Both the position numbers and the translations under genes were made by a program. 64,000 bases of DNA. Origin: Lantana camara. Lineage: Eukaryota > Streptophyta > Magnoliopsida > Lamiales > Verbenaceae. The notes beneath the pieces were generated by a model that saw only the letters and a list, made by a program, of their open reading frames with translations, was not told where the DNA came from and searched no databases. Location of the stretch: the NCBI GenBank assembly GCA_037501455.1, contig CM074859.1, positions 90,540,894-90,604,893 of the forward strand, written 5' to 3'. Shown here piece after piece: positions 48,958 to 60,353 of this stretch; position 1 is the first letter of the stretch, and every line of letters begins with the position of its first letter.

Positions 48958-48974
48958 CAGTCTCTTTTAGACTG
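48958..48974. other. Conserved LTR stem-loop, copy D
   Basis: CAGTCT-CTTTT-AGACTG, about 450 nt before the LTR 3' end, followed by AACCCGGTTGTTTTCAG and GTGCAGG. Confidence 0.7.
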
Positions 48975-49426
48975 AACCCGGTTGTTTTCAGCTGTTTTGT
49001 GCAGGTATAGGAGTGCTAGGCGGGAATACAAGTCGTCTAGGTCTTGCATTTATGTTTAGCACTTCCTTTCAGCCTCATATTCATACTCTTGTTGCTACTT
49101 TTGTATTTGATTCTAGTATAGATTGGAGCGTTATGATTTTGTAGGCCGTGAGTGCCGTGCATAATGGAATGCTCTTGTGTATTGATTTTTGGAGCTTGTC
49201 AGCTCTCTGTATATATGCTATGTTATTCTTGCTTCCGCGAATTTTATTTAACTCTGATTTTATGATTCCTGCACTGATTGGTTTAAGGGTTAGTCCCGCC
49301 TAGCATAGCGTGTGTGTTGTGTCCCCGTTCGCCGTAGATTTGGCACGTGTATGGACTCCCATTTCATATACGGGTCGGGTCTCGGTGCGGGGGATGTGGT
49401 ACCTTACGCTCGGGTGCTACAATAAA

Positions 49427-49731
49427 TAATAAGGAAAAATAATTTTTGTTATCTGAAATTTATGTTTTTTTATAATTTATCATCCCAACAAATTTTCGTC
49501 GTAAACTGTTATCCAATCTTTGCATTTGTAATATACTTTTTTTTATTTATTTTTAAATCTCTATTTATAACATACCGCTATCCAAACTTTTCTTTTTGGT
49601 GATTTTGGCTAAAATACATGACGCGTGACATGTTTATAAAACACACACCTCAATTGTACTTTTACTAAAACTTAAAAAAAACAAAACTAAATAGTAGCAT
49701 GTCACAAATACAAAAATTAGAAGGTGGTTTG
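49427..49731. other. Short spacer between solo LTRs
   Basis: AT-rich DNA of about 300 bp with no recognised feature; the last five bases (GTTTG) are the target duplication of the next LTR. Confidence 0.5.
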
Positions 49732-50589
49732 TGATGGTGCAGGAATCTGAGCTTCCTAAATGCAACAACACTTTAATATTTGTGAGAAGGGGAAGACCAT
49801 CACAGGCGTGAAAGCCTCAGGAACTGGGTTTCCTTTTTGTGCGTGGGTTCTTCCAGCTAGGATAACACCAAGAGTGCAAGAGGTAATGGTGATGCAACTG
49901 CGGTGAGGTGATCACGAAGCTTAAGAAGATGCAGAAAAGAAAAATGGAAAGAGGGAATGCCCAGTGTGAAGTGTATGCAGAAGATTGCTTGGGGGGAGAA
50001 AGCATGCGTTCTCCTCTATTTATATGTTAGGGGTGAGGGTAAATGGGTAAATTGACCATGTGGTCCCAAACCTGTGTTGCCCTAACACGTGGCATCCTGT
50101 GATGGTGTGAGAATGACGTCTCTGAAAAGGAGGCGGCGTGTCAGGTACAAAGTGCGCACTACCTTTGTGTCAGAGGTTGTTGGCGAGGGTCACGTGAGAG
50201 GAAGGCCCAAAGTCCTCCTTGCTAAGGTTTGGGTCCATCGCAGGGGAGGTGGGATCATTCACGAGCGCCGGTGACGCTCGAAGAGTGCACGGATGGATCC
50301 TCCGCGGCAGATGACCTATGAGCGTCAAAACCCCCGAGCACCAAGAATGGGATCCCCGCGTGGGTGCTTCCCTGAGAAGGGCAACCCTGAGGGCCAAGAT
50401 GCGAGCGCCAAGCCGATCGGTTCTGGCCCTTTACCTGAACAATTGTTCGAGGCCCAATGGCCTGAACTAATGGGCAAGTGAGTGGGCTGGATTGGCTCAC
50501 GAGCCCATCAATGCGAGCGTGTAGTCTTCAAGTCAGTCGATGGCGACACGTGGACGACTCTGATTCGGGTGCGTTTCTGAGTCTCATCA
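49732..50589 (-). mobile_element. Solo LTR (858 bp), different family
   Basis: The ends are TGATG and CATCA, flanked by a perfect 5-bp duplication GTTTG (49727-49731, 50590-50594). On the minus strand a TATAAATA box lies at 50017-50024, with a CACGTG (ACACGTGGC context) 62 bp upstream at 50086-50091 and more ACGT cores further up (about 50,113, 50,190 and 50,555). This sets the orientation as minus. It does not match the large LTR family and no coding region identifies its superfamily. Confidence 0.8.
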
Positions 50590-51076
50590 GTTTGCATGTG
50601 AAAGTTTATCAGGATGACAAATTGCAAAAAGAAACAAAGTTGGATCTTAAAAATAAAAAATAAAAATCCCTAAACAATATTATGTACATAATGTATAGTG
50701 ATGTTGTATTTGTACGGGAAGAGAAATGTGAGGCCAATTAGTGACATTGTTTTATTTTTAAAGAAATAGCTCTATAACTATGCTTACAATCAGATCGACT
50801 GAGATTTAGCAAGAAACCGATGTTGTAAGGTATTAGGTATGACATGATCGAGTTTCTCCTTTTATTTGGTTTTATACAAACTTGCCCTAGGATTTGAGAA
50901 ACTATAAAAATACCCTCTATAAATGTATTACGTCCGAATGATAAATTTTGATGACATCATCTCTAATTTATTTTAACAACATCTAATTAGCTAGTGATTG
51001 ACTTCTTGGCGTCTACTCTTCAAAATTTGATTATAAAATCATCGATATATTATTAACATGTGCTACCAAATATTAG
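50590..51076. other. AT-rich spacer
   Basis: No gene. At about 50,855-50,930 there is CTTGCCCTAGGATTTGAGAA and ACTATAAAAATACCCTC, which resemble one arm of the foldback MITE family found in the GDI and MTHFR introns; the second arm was not found. Confidence 0.4.
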
Positions 51077-51939
51077 GAGCTAACAACCCCGAACCCCCTG
51101 TGTAATTCGAAATGGTCACAAAAAACCCCGATAAAAAAAAACTACAAAAAACCCTTTGTTTTTTGAACTAAGCACACCTCCCCCTAGTCCCGTTTGGTCA
51201 ATGAAATAACTTGAAAACCCAATATTACCCTTACGATATATGTCTGAAGTGCCTTTACTTCTTTTCAAATGTCACTTTACTTTTCCCATAGCTTGTTGGA
51301 GGGAAAATTTATTGGAGAAGAAGCCCACACCCAAATCCTTCAAGACTTTATCCATTGAAAGCCTTCAGATTTGCGAAATTTTTGGGTGTAATCGTTGAAG
51401 AAAGAATCTTAGCACTTTTTTGTGGTTGGCTTTGTCATTTTCGGATGTTATCAGGCGATTTGTAAGGTATGTTTGTAGCACCCCAAACGGAAGGCGCCAC
51501 ATCCCCTGCACTCAGACCCGACCTACATATAAAATGGAAAGTCCATACACGTACCAGATCAGAGCGAACGGGGACTCACTCACTCTCTATGCTAGGCGGG
51601 AACTAAACTTTAGAAACCAAATAAGCGAATCAAAAGATAAATGCATGTGCGGAAGCAAATCGTGTAATCATTTTCCAATATAAGCAATTTAACGGGTTCA
51701 ACTAACATATATACCTAGTCCCGAAATTCAAACATAAACATAATTCATAATCATAAATACGGGTTCAATCTATCCCTAGAAGCCTGTCCCGAATCAATAA
51801 CATAAAATAATACGATTCATGGTAAATTGATCGATTTACAATATGCATATGAACAGACTCTAACTCGATCAAGAGACTCAATAGACTCGACTTCTCGCCT
51901 AGCGCTTCAACCTACAAAAACTGAAAACAAACCCGGGTT

Positions 51940-51956
51940 CAGTCTATAGGAGACTG
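51940..51956. other. Conserved LTR stem-loop, copy F
   Basis: CAGTCT-ATAGG-AGACTG, about 470 nt from the LTR 3' end, inside GGGTT...GTGGGTA, flanks shared with copies C and D. Confidence 0.7.
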
Positions 51957-53192
51957 GTGGGTATAAAACAGGACATTTCATCAGAATTTAAACACATACA
52001 CACATGCAAGCCATAATCCCGCGCGAGGTTTTCAAACATTTCCCAAAGTGGGGTGAAAACAAAGAATACACCGCTCAGGGTTACAACAATCAATTTCACT
52101 CGTTCATTACAATCATGCGGTCATTATGTGAGCCCGACGAGAGGGCAGATTCTCAAACCTTCTCCTTGTGTGTGCATTTATTCATTTATTCGTTCATTAG
52201 TGATCACACATTCATTCATTCAGTTACAATCATTCGTTCATTCAATCATGTACAATCGTTAACACTTACACCTTTTTCCTCCGGACGGTGGATGGGTTAG
52301 CAAGAACTAGCCACCTCATCATTGACCAAAGGGGGGTCATGAGTTCCCCAAAGGCGCTCAGCTCCCTTTCTTCGCTAATCTCCTAGCGAGTTCCGGACTC
52401 TGTGATTTTGGTGGGACTAATGTACGGAGATCCCCGTCAGCCCGAGCTTCCCCGGATAGCCACGTACACTAGTCCCAGGGCCCCCATCCATTGTGATCAA
52501 TCAATTCTCACCAAAACATTGGTAGGGCAATCATTAAAAAGGGCTTAACGTTTGAAATCATTTACTTCTACAAAAGACTAAATATATACGTATAATAATT
52601 TGGCTAAAACTTTTACACATTGGTTATATCGGGCCATTTATCTAAATAGAAGAAAAACCCACCTGTTACACCTTACCGAACGATACCAAGAAGAAAAGAA
52701 TACTTGAAAAAGGCCTAAGAACCCGACAAGTCTCCGCCCTAGAGAAAACTGTACAAAAGATAATACAGTGCATTCGTGAGACTCAAGACTCTAAATGAAC
52801 CAAATATGACGCACGACATGCTATGCACGTGATATGAGATGCATAACAAATAACAATGTGTAATAAGGATGCTCAGATGCACAATTAATGCCTTAAAGGC
52901 ACATAAACGTACAATTCGTTCAATATACGAAGAGATCGTGCTCATTCATATCCGTTCTTGATCATATCATGTATATATCACAACAATTCAATCTACCGAC
53001 TTCAGACGAACATTATAACATATAATATAACAAGTTCACATTTATAAAATAGACAAAACAAAGGCATTCAAATCATTTAGATAGAAGTGAACACGAAAGA
53101 GGTTCCAAATAAATTCCATAAATTCATATAAGACAATTAATACATAATATCATATTAGAATTATACAATTAACACTTTATGCAACAATCATG

Positions 53193-53197
<5 letters not shown>

Positions 53198-53247
<50 letters not shown>
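53198..53247. repeat. (AT)n microsatellite
   Basis: About 25 AT units within LTR copy F. The neighbouring open frames rich in Tyr and Ile come from this tract. Confidence 0.9.
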
Positions 53248-53249
<2 letters not shown>

Positions 53250-53529
53250 ACGTACATATATGCATGAAATATATTTAATATATACACATCCCACGCACAT
53301 ATATATAATATATACAATACACATACATACATATAATACACATATATACATATACGTGATATACAACAATTTGGATCATATAATACACATATATCAGCAA
53401 TAAAAGCCAGGCAAAACATAATTAAAACGAAAAGGAGACACTTCACGCAGCAGCATTCTACACGGATCGAAATATTCCCAATTAAAGGTCGCGGTCGTGA
53501 TCAAAATCAGTAAAAATGGGGTCACGGCC

Positions 53530-53960
53530 TGTCACGCCCCGGGTCCGCGGGCCCGTTGTACACGAGTGCAAGTCTCTAACCCACCGAGTATAACCTGAAA
53601 TTGGGCCTAACCCACTGCCCAAAAGGGATATCCATTGGTTATACTTGGACTTTTTAACTTATATATTGAACTTAACATTCGTACTTTCCCGATATGGGAC
53701 AGGGGTGTCACAATCACCCCTCCTTCAGAATCGCGACGTCCTCGTCGCAGCATGACATATAGCCCATGACCGACTCGTTTGTGTTGGGACTCTAGAGGTG
53801 GATCCTACAGGTTCAAGAGGTGGCTCCCACACATGTAGCACTTTGCCCCACAGGCTCAAGAGGTGGCTCCCATGTGCGTAGCACTTTGCCCGTATAGCAC
53901 TTAGCTCCTGCGGCTGGCGAGCGGCTCTGATACCATTTATCACGCCCCTGGTCCGTGGAT
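53530..53960 (-). mobile_element. TRIM-like mini LTR element with one LTR lost
   Basis: On the minus strand a primer-binding site TGGTATCAGAGC, matching initiator tRNA-Met, lies at 53936-53925. About 200 bp of non-coding interior follows, then a purine tract GGAGGGGTGAT (53723-53713) and a 183-bp 3' LTR from TGTGACACCCC (53712) to GGGGCGTGACA (53530). The 5' LTR survives only as about 20 bp (53941-53960, TCACGCCCCTGGTCCGTGG). The interior has a GCTCAAGAGGTGGCTCCCA-type repeat, present twice. No proteins are encoded, as expected for a TRIM. Confidence 0.72.
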
Positions 53961-55289
53961 CAAAGAACAACTAATTTCCATGAATTTCATGCATATAAAT
54001 GAAACATATAAGCTATCTAGATCACATAAATGGCTTCATATCAAGAAATGCATCCATATTCCACAAGAATTCATCAAATTCTTCATAAACCCTTACTATC
54101 ATGTATATCTCCATATCATGCCCAACAATCAATGAAAATCAGAAATATAGCACTTAAAAGAGACCCAAGAAGATGGACAACAAGATCATAAACTTACCTC
54201 TTGAATTCGGTTGAGTTTGGAGAAGATTTGAGCTCAAAATCTCTCAAAAAGGAAAAGTGGCGAAAATGGAGACTGAAATTCAAACTTTGGCTGAGCTTAT
54301 CTTCTTCTCTTTGAGTATGGTTTGAAATGGAGAGGATAACATCAGATAAAGGCTTAAACTAGGGTCACATAGAGTTAAACCATGGTTAATTGGAATAAGT
54401 TATGATTAAAATGGCCAAGTGTGGTAAATCTGCGGCCGAGGCTCATTTCGGTTGAATTTCGGAGGTTCAAACGTGCTTAGAAAAATATAAGGTTTATTCT
54501 ATTAAAACCAAATCTTCGATACGAGTTCAACGAAGGTGACGAAACTCGAAGCCGAGTTCCCGAGCTCAAATTATGACACCCGGAACCAAAGGTGCGTTAA
54601 CTGCTCTTTAGCCCCCGACTTGGTCTTGTTTCCGAAATAAAATTCGTTACCACATCAAACGAGACCGAAAACATGAAAAGAGCATAACGACATAATCATA
54701 ACACATAACTCTATCACATACTAAATTTTCACAAAATTTCGGAATCAAATCAGATAGAAACGACATGCGATCAAAATACTTAAGTACATAATATTCAAGA
54801 ATCATTTAAACTTCATAATTCAATTGTAAAATTAAATTCCATTTTAAATCTTCATTAACATAAAACAAAATAAATGTAATTAAAATGATTAATTAAAAAA
54901 ATTATAATTATAATAAACAATTAATTATATAATTAAATAATTTAAACGTGCAATTACGTAAACACAAACGTCATACTTGTACAATTGAAAATTCGGGCCG
55001 TTACAATGTTTCACTTGAGTAATGACTTGGTTGTAGTTCTTGGATATTTTAATCGACTAAAAGGTGTGCCATAGTAATGGAATTCCTGGTCCTGTGATGA
55101 GATTTCAGACCTTGCATTTTCGATTTTCTGAAAGTAGGGTTTTTTGCATTTTTTTGTTAAAGGATACGACTTGTTGATGCGAAATTGTAAACCCATGGTT
55201 TTAAAGCCTTTTGTGAAAACGAGTTGAAAAACGTCTGATTTGTGCGAATTTCTGAACCTAGGGGTTTTCAAGCTTTTTCAATTTCTTTG

Positions 55290-56693
55290 TTTTTTGACCA
55301 GAATGAAGCTGCATTGCGTAAATTTGTGGATTGGTGGTTATTTATTGGAGATACCAAACCGTAGCAGGAGGTACGTGGGTGGGAGGAGATTTCAAAGTCC
55401 CAATGTCAGCCTGGATTTTTTCTCTGAGAACAAATTAATGGACTTCTATCGGTTGTGTGGTGGTCGAGGGATGGCTGTACAATTTTACTACCTTGAGCCG
55501 GGTTTTAACTTGACTAATGGGTTGAGGCCACTTGATAATCCATGGGCCTTTGTTCAAATGTAAGAGGGTTGTTGTGATAAAAGTAAGGTGACGGTGTATG
55601 CTGTAAAAGGGGCCAGCCCCTTTGTGTGCTCTTGACGTTGATGGAACCGATATTACCCATCTGGCTGTAGTTGTAGACCAAGGACAGCCAATACTGAGAC
55701 TTAGAGATGATGAACAACCTGTATTTGAAGAGGTTCAAGTGGAAGAAGAACCAATGCCTGAAGAAGGAGTCACTCAAGAGGGTGGCATACCTGCACAAGA
55801 AGATATTCATCCCACAGATCCCTCTTCATCAAAGCCTCAAGCTACTCAAACAACTCCTGAGGTTGAGGATCCCACGTTTGATTTTTCATTTGACTTTGAC
55901 ATTGAAAACCAAAACAAGAACTTTAATATGTATTCCAGGTTTATATGCAAAGTTTGTAGTTAAATTATGATGTTTTTCAGCAACCATTTAATGTTGTTTA
56001 TATTTTTTATTTTGTAGATCATATTGGGACTGAGACAGATGATGTTGACATGGGCAATGAACATGGTAATGAACCTGACCTTGGAGGTGATGTTGAGATG
56101 GGTAATGCATCTGGGAATGAAGCTGACTCTGAGTATTATTTTGATGCTGATGCTGAAGAAGAGGATCAAGATGCTGTGCCAGTAGAGGTCAATGATCCTG
56201 GATTGGAGCCTTACACATAAATGGCCGAAGAATTTAGGCAGACTATGGAGGCTCAGAGGAAGGGCAAACAAATAAGAGAAAACATAGCAGGTTAGAAAGT
56301 TGAATATACTCTTTTTTTAACAAATGATGTCTGAATTTGTTATCTACCAAATGAGGAGACTTTACTGAAATATGCAATATGAGCCATCATTGTGTTGTAT
56401 GCATGTGTCAGTCATTGTGGAGCAAGAAATTATGTGTTATTTTGCTTTAAACTTTGCACTGAAATATGTGTTATCCAAATATCCAGGTGATCCAGAAGAG
56501 TCTCCTGGAGACAGTGATGATGAGGGGTGGTATGAGTCTGAATCTATTCCATCTGAGGATGAAAGCATAGAAGATGAGCCTTCTGATTGCTACAGTGACA
56601 TTGAAGGATCGCAGGAGGATGACATCTTTATACAGAGGGATGAAAGTAAATGGGCAAAGAAGAAGAAGTTGGCAGAGATGAGGAAAAAGAAAC
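55290..56693 (+). pseudogene. MULE-type protein N-terminal region, broken
   Basis: The frame from about 55,303 reads MKLHCVNLWIGGYLLEIPN, RRYVGGRRFQSPNVSLDFFS, LMDFYRLCGGRGMAVQFYYL and GLRPLDNPWAFVQM, the N-terminal PB1-like region of a class of plant Mutator-like proteins. A stop follows at 55561, then a shift to LDVDGTDITHLAVVVD and an acidic stretch (EEVQVEEEPMPEE; VDMGNEHGNEPDLGGDVEMG after a probable intron; ESESIPSEDESIEDEPSD). It ends EMRKKK, where the copia LTR cuts in at 56694. The DDE transposase part is outside the window. Stops and shifts suggest it is dead, though some may be unrecognised introns. Confidence 0.65.
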
Positions 56694-57073
56694 TGTTGGA
56701 AAACTAGAGCAGAAACGCAGCGGAAATTTAAAATTTTTCCAAAAGATTGATCATGTACTTGCAATTCTTGTATCGTATTTTAGGGTGTTTAGAAACTTAC
56801 GTTGATTGAAGCTTTCTAGTGATGTCAGTACCGCCTACTGAACACCCTTCAAGCGGAATGTCCCTCGAACGGTTCTCGATAGATCCCAAAGCAACGATCC
56901 TCTAAAGCGTATCCACACCAGTCCTAGAACACGATCAAGCAAGTGAGAATTCTAGTTCTATAACTTGTGTTAATGGCTACGGTTTTGCTTTTGAAATCTT
57001 TTCTTTTATTTTTCTCAAAAAACTTAACACTTCGAGAGTGTTGGTCTAAAGAATAAGAGAAGGCCCACCCTTG

Positions 57074-57081
57074 TATTTATA
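57074..57081 (-). promoter_or_regulatory. TATA box of the copia LTR
   Basis: TATAAATA in context TTGTATAAATACAAGGG (minus strand). This is the best TATA match in the LTR and places transcription start near 57,045. Confidence 0.6.
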
Positions 57082-57444
57082 CAAGGGGGGTTCGAACTCC
57101 CTAGGGTTTTCCTAAACCTAGTGGACTTCTTTTCTTGCTCACTAATTAACTAATTTAATTATTTATTTAATTGGAGAAAATAAGTTCCTAACTTATTCTC
57201 CAAGTCTAGCAAGAATAATCTTCTCTCTCCTACAATAGGAAGTTAGACTTTTCAACTTTCCTAAAGCTAAAAGTCAAGATTCAATTAACTAATTAATTCT
57301 CAATTAATTATTTATTGGGTTAAACTTGAGAAATAAAATCTTAATAATTAATTCAAAATTAATTAAAAGACTTAAATTAATTAATTACAATTTAATTAAT
57401 TAATTCTAGAAAAGAATTCGCATGTAATAAAATTACACGCCGAA

Positions 57445-57558
57445 ACACGTTACTACACGTGTACATTACACGTGCAGGCCACGTGTGCATGACACGTGGC
57501 ATCCACGTGTTCATGACACGTGGCAGTCACGTTCCAAGCGTGACACGTGGCGGGACGT
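57445..57558. promoter_or_regulatory. ACGT/G-box cluster in the copia LTR
   Basis: Ten ACGT cores occur in about 112 bp: near 57,447, 57,457, 57,471, 57,481, 57,494, 57,505, 57,518, 57,529, 57,545 and 57,555. Seven are CACGTG and three have the ABRE-type context GACACGTGGC. Such sites are bound by plant bZIP (ABF/GBF) and bHLH factors. The units are partly repeated (CATGACACGTGGCA, twice), so they arose by local duplication. Confidence 0.8.
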
Positions 57559-58753
57559 GACTCGTCTCTCCCTCTTCGATCAACATTTTGATCCTTTGTT
57601 AATCATATTAACATCCTACCATAACCCTCGTGTCCTGGCATTTGTGTGTGACCCTATAGGTTCATTATTCGATTAGCAGTGACAGTAATTAATTAATTCA
57701 CTAATTAATTAATCACTTCACAGATCACACTATCGTAATCTAGTAATGGATGTGTGACCCCTAGCCGAATAACAAAATTAATCGAAGAACCTTTCAGTCA
57801 ATAACATACAGTGAAATACGATCCTCCTACAACTCCATCTCTCAATCAAGAACTAAGGCATGGGAATATTCTCAGAGCCTAAATATTCTTGATCTTTAAA
57901 GTTAAGTTCGTTTCATATCCATTTAGATCTCAATCCAAGAAAACCCCATTTTCTTGATGTCTTGATCTTTTATCCACCTTGGCCAAGGGTTTAAGTTAAT
58001 GGACTACGAACAACTCAATCAGTAAGAGATCATTCTTGTTCTTGCAACAAGTGTAGGTCCTTTGTAGATTCTACTAATTCTACATATGCCACTTGTCTAA
58101 TCCCAACATAGGCCGTGGTTCAGGTGTCTATATGGCGACACCCTTTTGAGCCTATATCAAAGATTACAGAGTTAGCTCATATGAGACATTACAGAATCTC
58201 AAGTCTAAGGATTAATGAATCACGTTATTGACCTGTGAGATATTTCCTAATCTGGAAGTTTCTAGGAGACTTCCTTTCCCATTTAGGAATGTTCTCACGC
58301 GGGACATCTCAGTGATGAAGTTCTAGTAACAATCACCCTCATGTATTATGAACGCATCATCGTATGCACTTATCACCCCATGAGACTGAGTGATCCTTCA
58401 AAAGGACATAATCACATAAGCAAGTCTCAACAGAGTCAAGGTCGACACTCCCACTGTCTGTCGGACTCTCGACTTGGAGAAGTTTCTAATCCTCGCCTAT
58501 GGAGTTAAGAACTTGTTTCATGTGTCGTTCCCATAACAACAAAGTTCTTAAGAGCCTCATCGGATTAGAGGAGTTCAATACATGCAAAAACACAGTCAAC
58601 CCAAACAGACAGAAATAAGCACATAAAGAAGTGAATGCCTATGAACAAAATCATCTCGTTTATTATTCAAAGACTATTTGTGATATTATAAGGAAATAGT
58701 AAAGCCAAAAGCTGCTTTAAGGGCACTATTCCTAACAATCTCCCACTTGCCCG

Positions 58754-60353
58754 TCAAAGCCATTCAGGAGCTAATCTAAGACCCATCTTCTGAAGATGTC
58801 CTTTGAAAGTCTGTTGACTAAGGGCTTTAGTAAGTGGATCTGCCATGTTCTCTGTCGATGTGACCCTTTCAATTTGCACATCTCCTCTCTTGATGATATC
58901 ACGGATTAAGTGATACTTCCTCAAAATGTGCTTGGTCCTTTGGTGAGATCTTGGTTCCCTTGCTTGAGCAACCGCCCCGGTGTTGTCACAAAACACTGTA
59001 ACGGGCTTTTTAATGCTAGGAACTACACCCAGCTCTTGGATGAAGTTTCTTACCCAAACACCTTCCTTAGCTGCATCGTTTGCAGCTAAGTATTCGGCCT
59101 CAGTGGTCGAATCAGCAGTGGTCGCTTGCTTGGAACTTTTCCAACTCACTGCTCCGCCATTCAGGCAGAATATGTATCCTGACATGGATTTAAATTCATC
59201 CATGTCTGATGTAAAGCTTGCATCACAGTATCCTCTAATGACAAGATCTTGCTGGCCTGTGTAAACTAGGAATAAATCCTTAGTTCTTCGTAAGTACTTA
59301 AGGATATTCTTTACAGCAGTCCAATGACCTTCACCAGGGTCAGATTGGAATCGGCTAGTCACACTAAGTGCATAAACCACATCCGGTCGAGTACATAGCA
59401 TCGCATACATTATGCTTCTTGTAGCTGACGCATAAGGAATTTTGGACATCCTGGACTTCTCAAGTTCAGTCTTGGGACACAACTTCTTCGAAAGAACTGT
59501 TCCCGGGCCTAGTGGAAGTTTTCCACGTTTGGATTCTTCCATACTAAATATTTTTAGTACTTTGTCTATGTAAACCGACTGTGATAATCCTAATAATCTC
59601 TTAGATCTATCCCGATAGATCTTTATACCGAGAATGTAGGATGCATCACCAAGATCCTTCATCTCAAATTGGTTCGATAACCAAGACTTTGTTACTTTCA
59701 TGTCATCCTTCGCATTCCCAATGAGGAGGATGTCATCTACATAACGTACCAGAAATTGAACCGAGGTTTCCAATTCTTTCTTGTACACGCAGGATTCATT
59801 CGGATTTTGAATAAAGCCAATCGAATGTTCCAATTCTTAGAAGCTTGTTTCAGTCCGTAGATTGAACGTTGAAGCTTGCAAACCTTTTGCTCGCTCCCAC
59901 TGAATGTGAAACCAATGGGTTGCTCCATGTAAATGTGTTTGTTAATGTCTCCATTGAGAAAGGTAGTTTTCACATCCATTTGCCATATCTCATAGTCATA
60001 ACATGCCGCAATGGCAAGTAGCATCCTAACGGATTTTTGCATTGCAACCGGGGAGAAGGTTTCATCAAAGTCTACACCTGGTCTTTGAGTAAACCCCTTA
60101 GCAACTAATCTTGCTTTAAAGGCTGCCACACTTCCATCTACTCCAAGCTTGCCCTTATATATCCATTTACACCCTATGGGCCTGATCCCATCAGGTGGAT
60201 CAACCAAGGTCCAAACTTGGTTAGAGTACATAGAATCCATTTCGGATTTCATTGCTTCTTTCCACTGTTCAGAGTCCGAATCTAACAGTACCTCCTCATA
60301 AGTTAATGGATCATTATCCATTTGAGATGTTTGGTGGAGAAAACCATACCATT
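58754..60353 (-). pseudogene. Copia pol: reverse transcriptase and RNase H
   Basis: From 60353 the frame reads GFLHQTSQMDNDPLTYEE, WTLVDPPDGIRPIGCKWIYK, ARLVAKGFTQRPGVDFDETF and YGLKQASKNWNIR. A small deletion near 59,820 then shifts the frame into GFIQNPNESCVYKKE, RYVDDILLIGN (catalytic YVDD), EMKDLGDASYILGIKI and TRPDVVYALSV. The RNase H part follows: SWKSSKQATTADSTTEAEYLA, VFCDNTGAVAQAREPRSHQRT and HLIRDIIKRGDVQIERV. It ends at a stop at 58754. The shift removes part of the segment that normally follows WN(L/I)RFDE, so pol is inactive; it is otherwise well kept. Confidence 0.93.

Larger units (their letters stand above)
45439..49421 (+). mobile_element. Solo LTR (Tekay-like family), copy D
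   Basis: It starts TGTAACGCCCCGAC and ends CGGGTGCTACA, with a perfect 5-bp duplication ATAAA (45434-45438, 49422-49426). Length 3983 bp, the longest LTR here. It contains ATATCTTGAGCTCGGGAACTCGG early, a palindrome array (46930-47310), a long TA/TG-rich microsatellite zone (47,400-47,850), GGCTGACGGGGATC near 48,490, the CAGTCT stem-loop (48958-48974) and CTAGGCGGGA near 49,016. Open frames within are repeat artefacts. Confidence 0.92.
51474..55005 (-). mobile_element. Solo LTR (Tekay-like family), copy F
   Basis: It runs TGTAGCACCCCAAACGG to TTCGGGCCGTTACA (plus strand), flanked by a perfect 5-bp duplication ATGTT (51469-51473, 55006-55010). It shares with the LTR at 60354 the blocks CACATCCCC, CATACACGTACCAGATC-type, CTAGGCGGGA, the CAGTCT stem-loop, CCCGTCAGCCC and GTTCATTCATT runs. 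A TRIM-like element (53530-53960) is inserted at about the place where the palindrome array is expected. Confidence 0.92.
51077..56693 (+). mobile_element. 5' part of a MULE, interrupted twice
   Basis: A likely terminus, GAGCTAACAACCCCGAACCCC, near 51,077-51,100 is followed by a leader and, past a solo LTR (51474-55005), by MULE-type N-terminal coding sequence (55290-56693). A copia element begins at 56694 within that frame. The rest of the MULE lies to the right of the window, so the second terminus and 9-bp duplication cannot be tested. Confidence 0.55.
56694..58737 (-). mobile_element. Copia 3' LTR, 2.04 kb
   Basis: Minus-strand start TGTTAGGAATAGTGCCC at 58737, end TTTTCCAACA at 56694. 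A TATAAATA box is at 57081-57074 and a dense ACGT cluster at 57445-57558, about 370-480 bp upstream of it. It is long for a copia LTR. Near the 3' end is CCGCTGCGTTTCTGCTCTAG, a common copia LTR ending. Confidence 0.82.
56694..60353 (-). mobile_element. Copia element, 3' half, cut by a gypsy element
   Basis: Minus-strand order is reverse transcriptase, RNase H, purine tract (AAGTGGGAGAT, about 58,738-58,748), then the 3' LTR. The copia frame is open up to 60353, where the Tekay LTR begins. The left end lies in MULE coding sequence; its duplication would be GAAAC (56689-56693), with the partner outside the window. Confidence 0.88.

Noticed and set aside
50089..50663. GC-richer open frames in the 49.7-50.6 kb segment
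   Set aside because: The segment is a solo LTR with its own target duplication and TATA box; the overlapping frames on both strands have no domain.
53169..53446. Open frames with long Tyr-Ile repeats
   Set aside because: Translation of the (AT)n microsatellite within LTR copy F.
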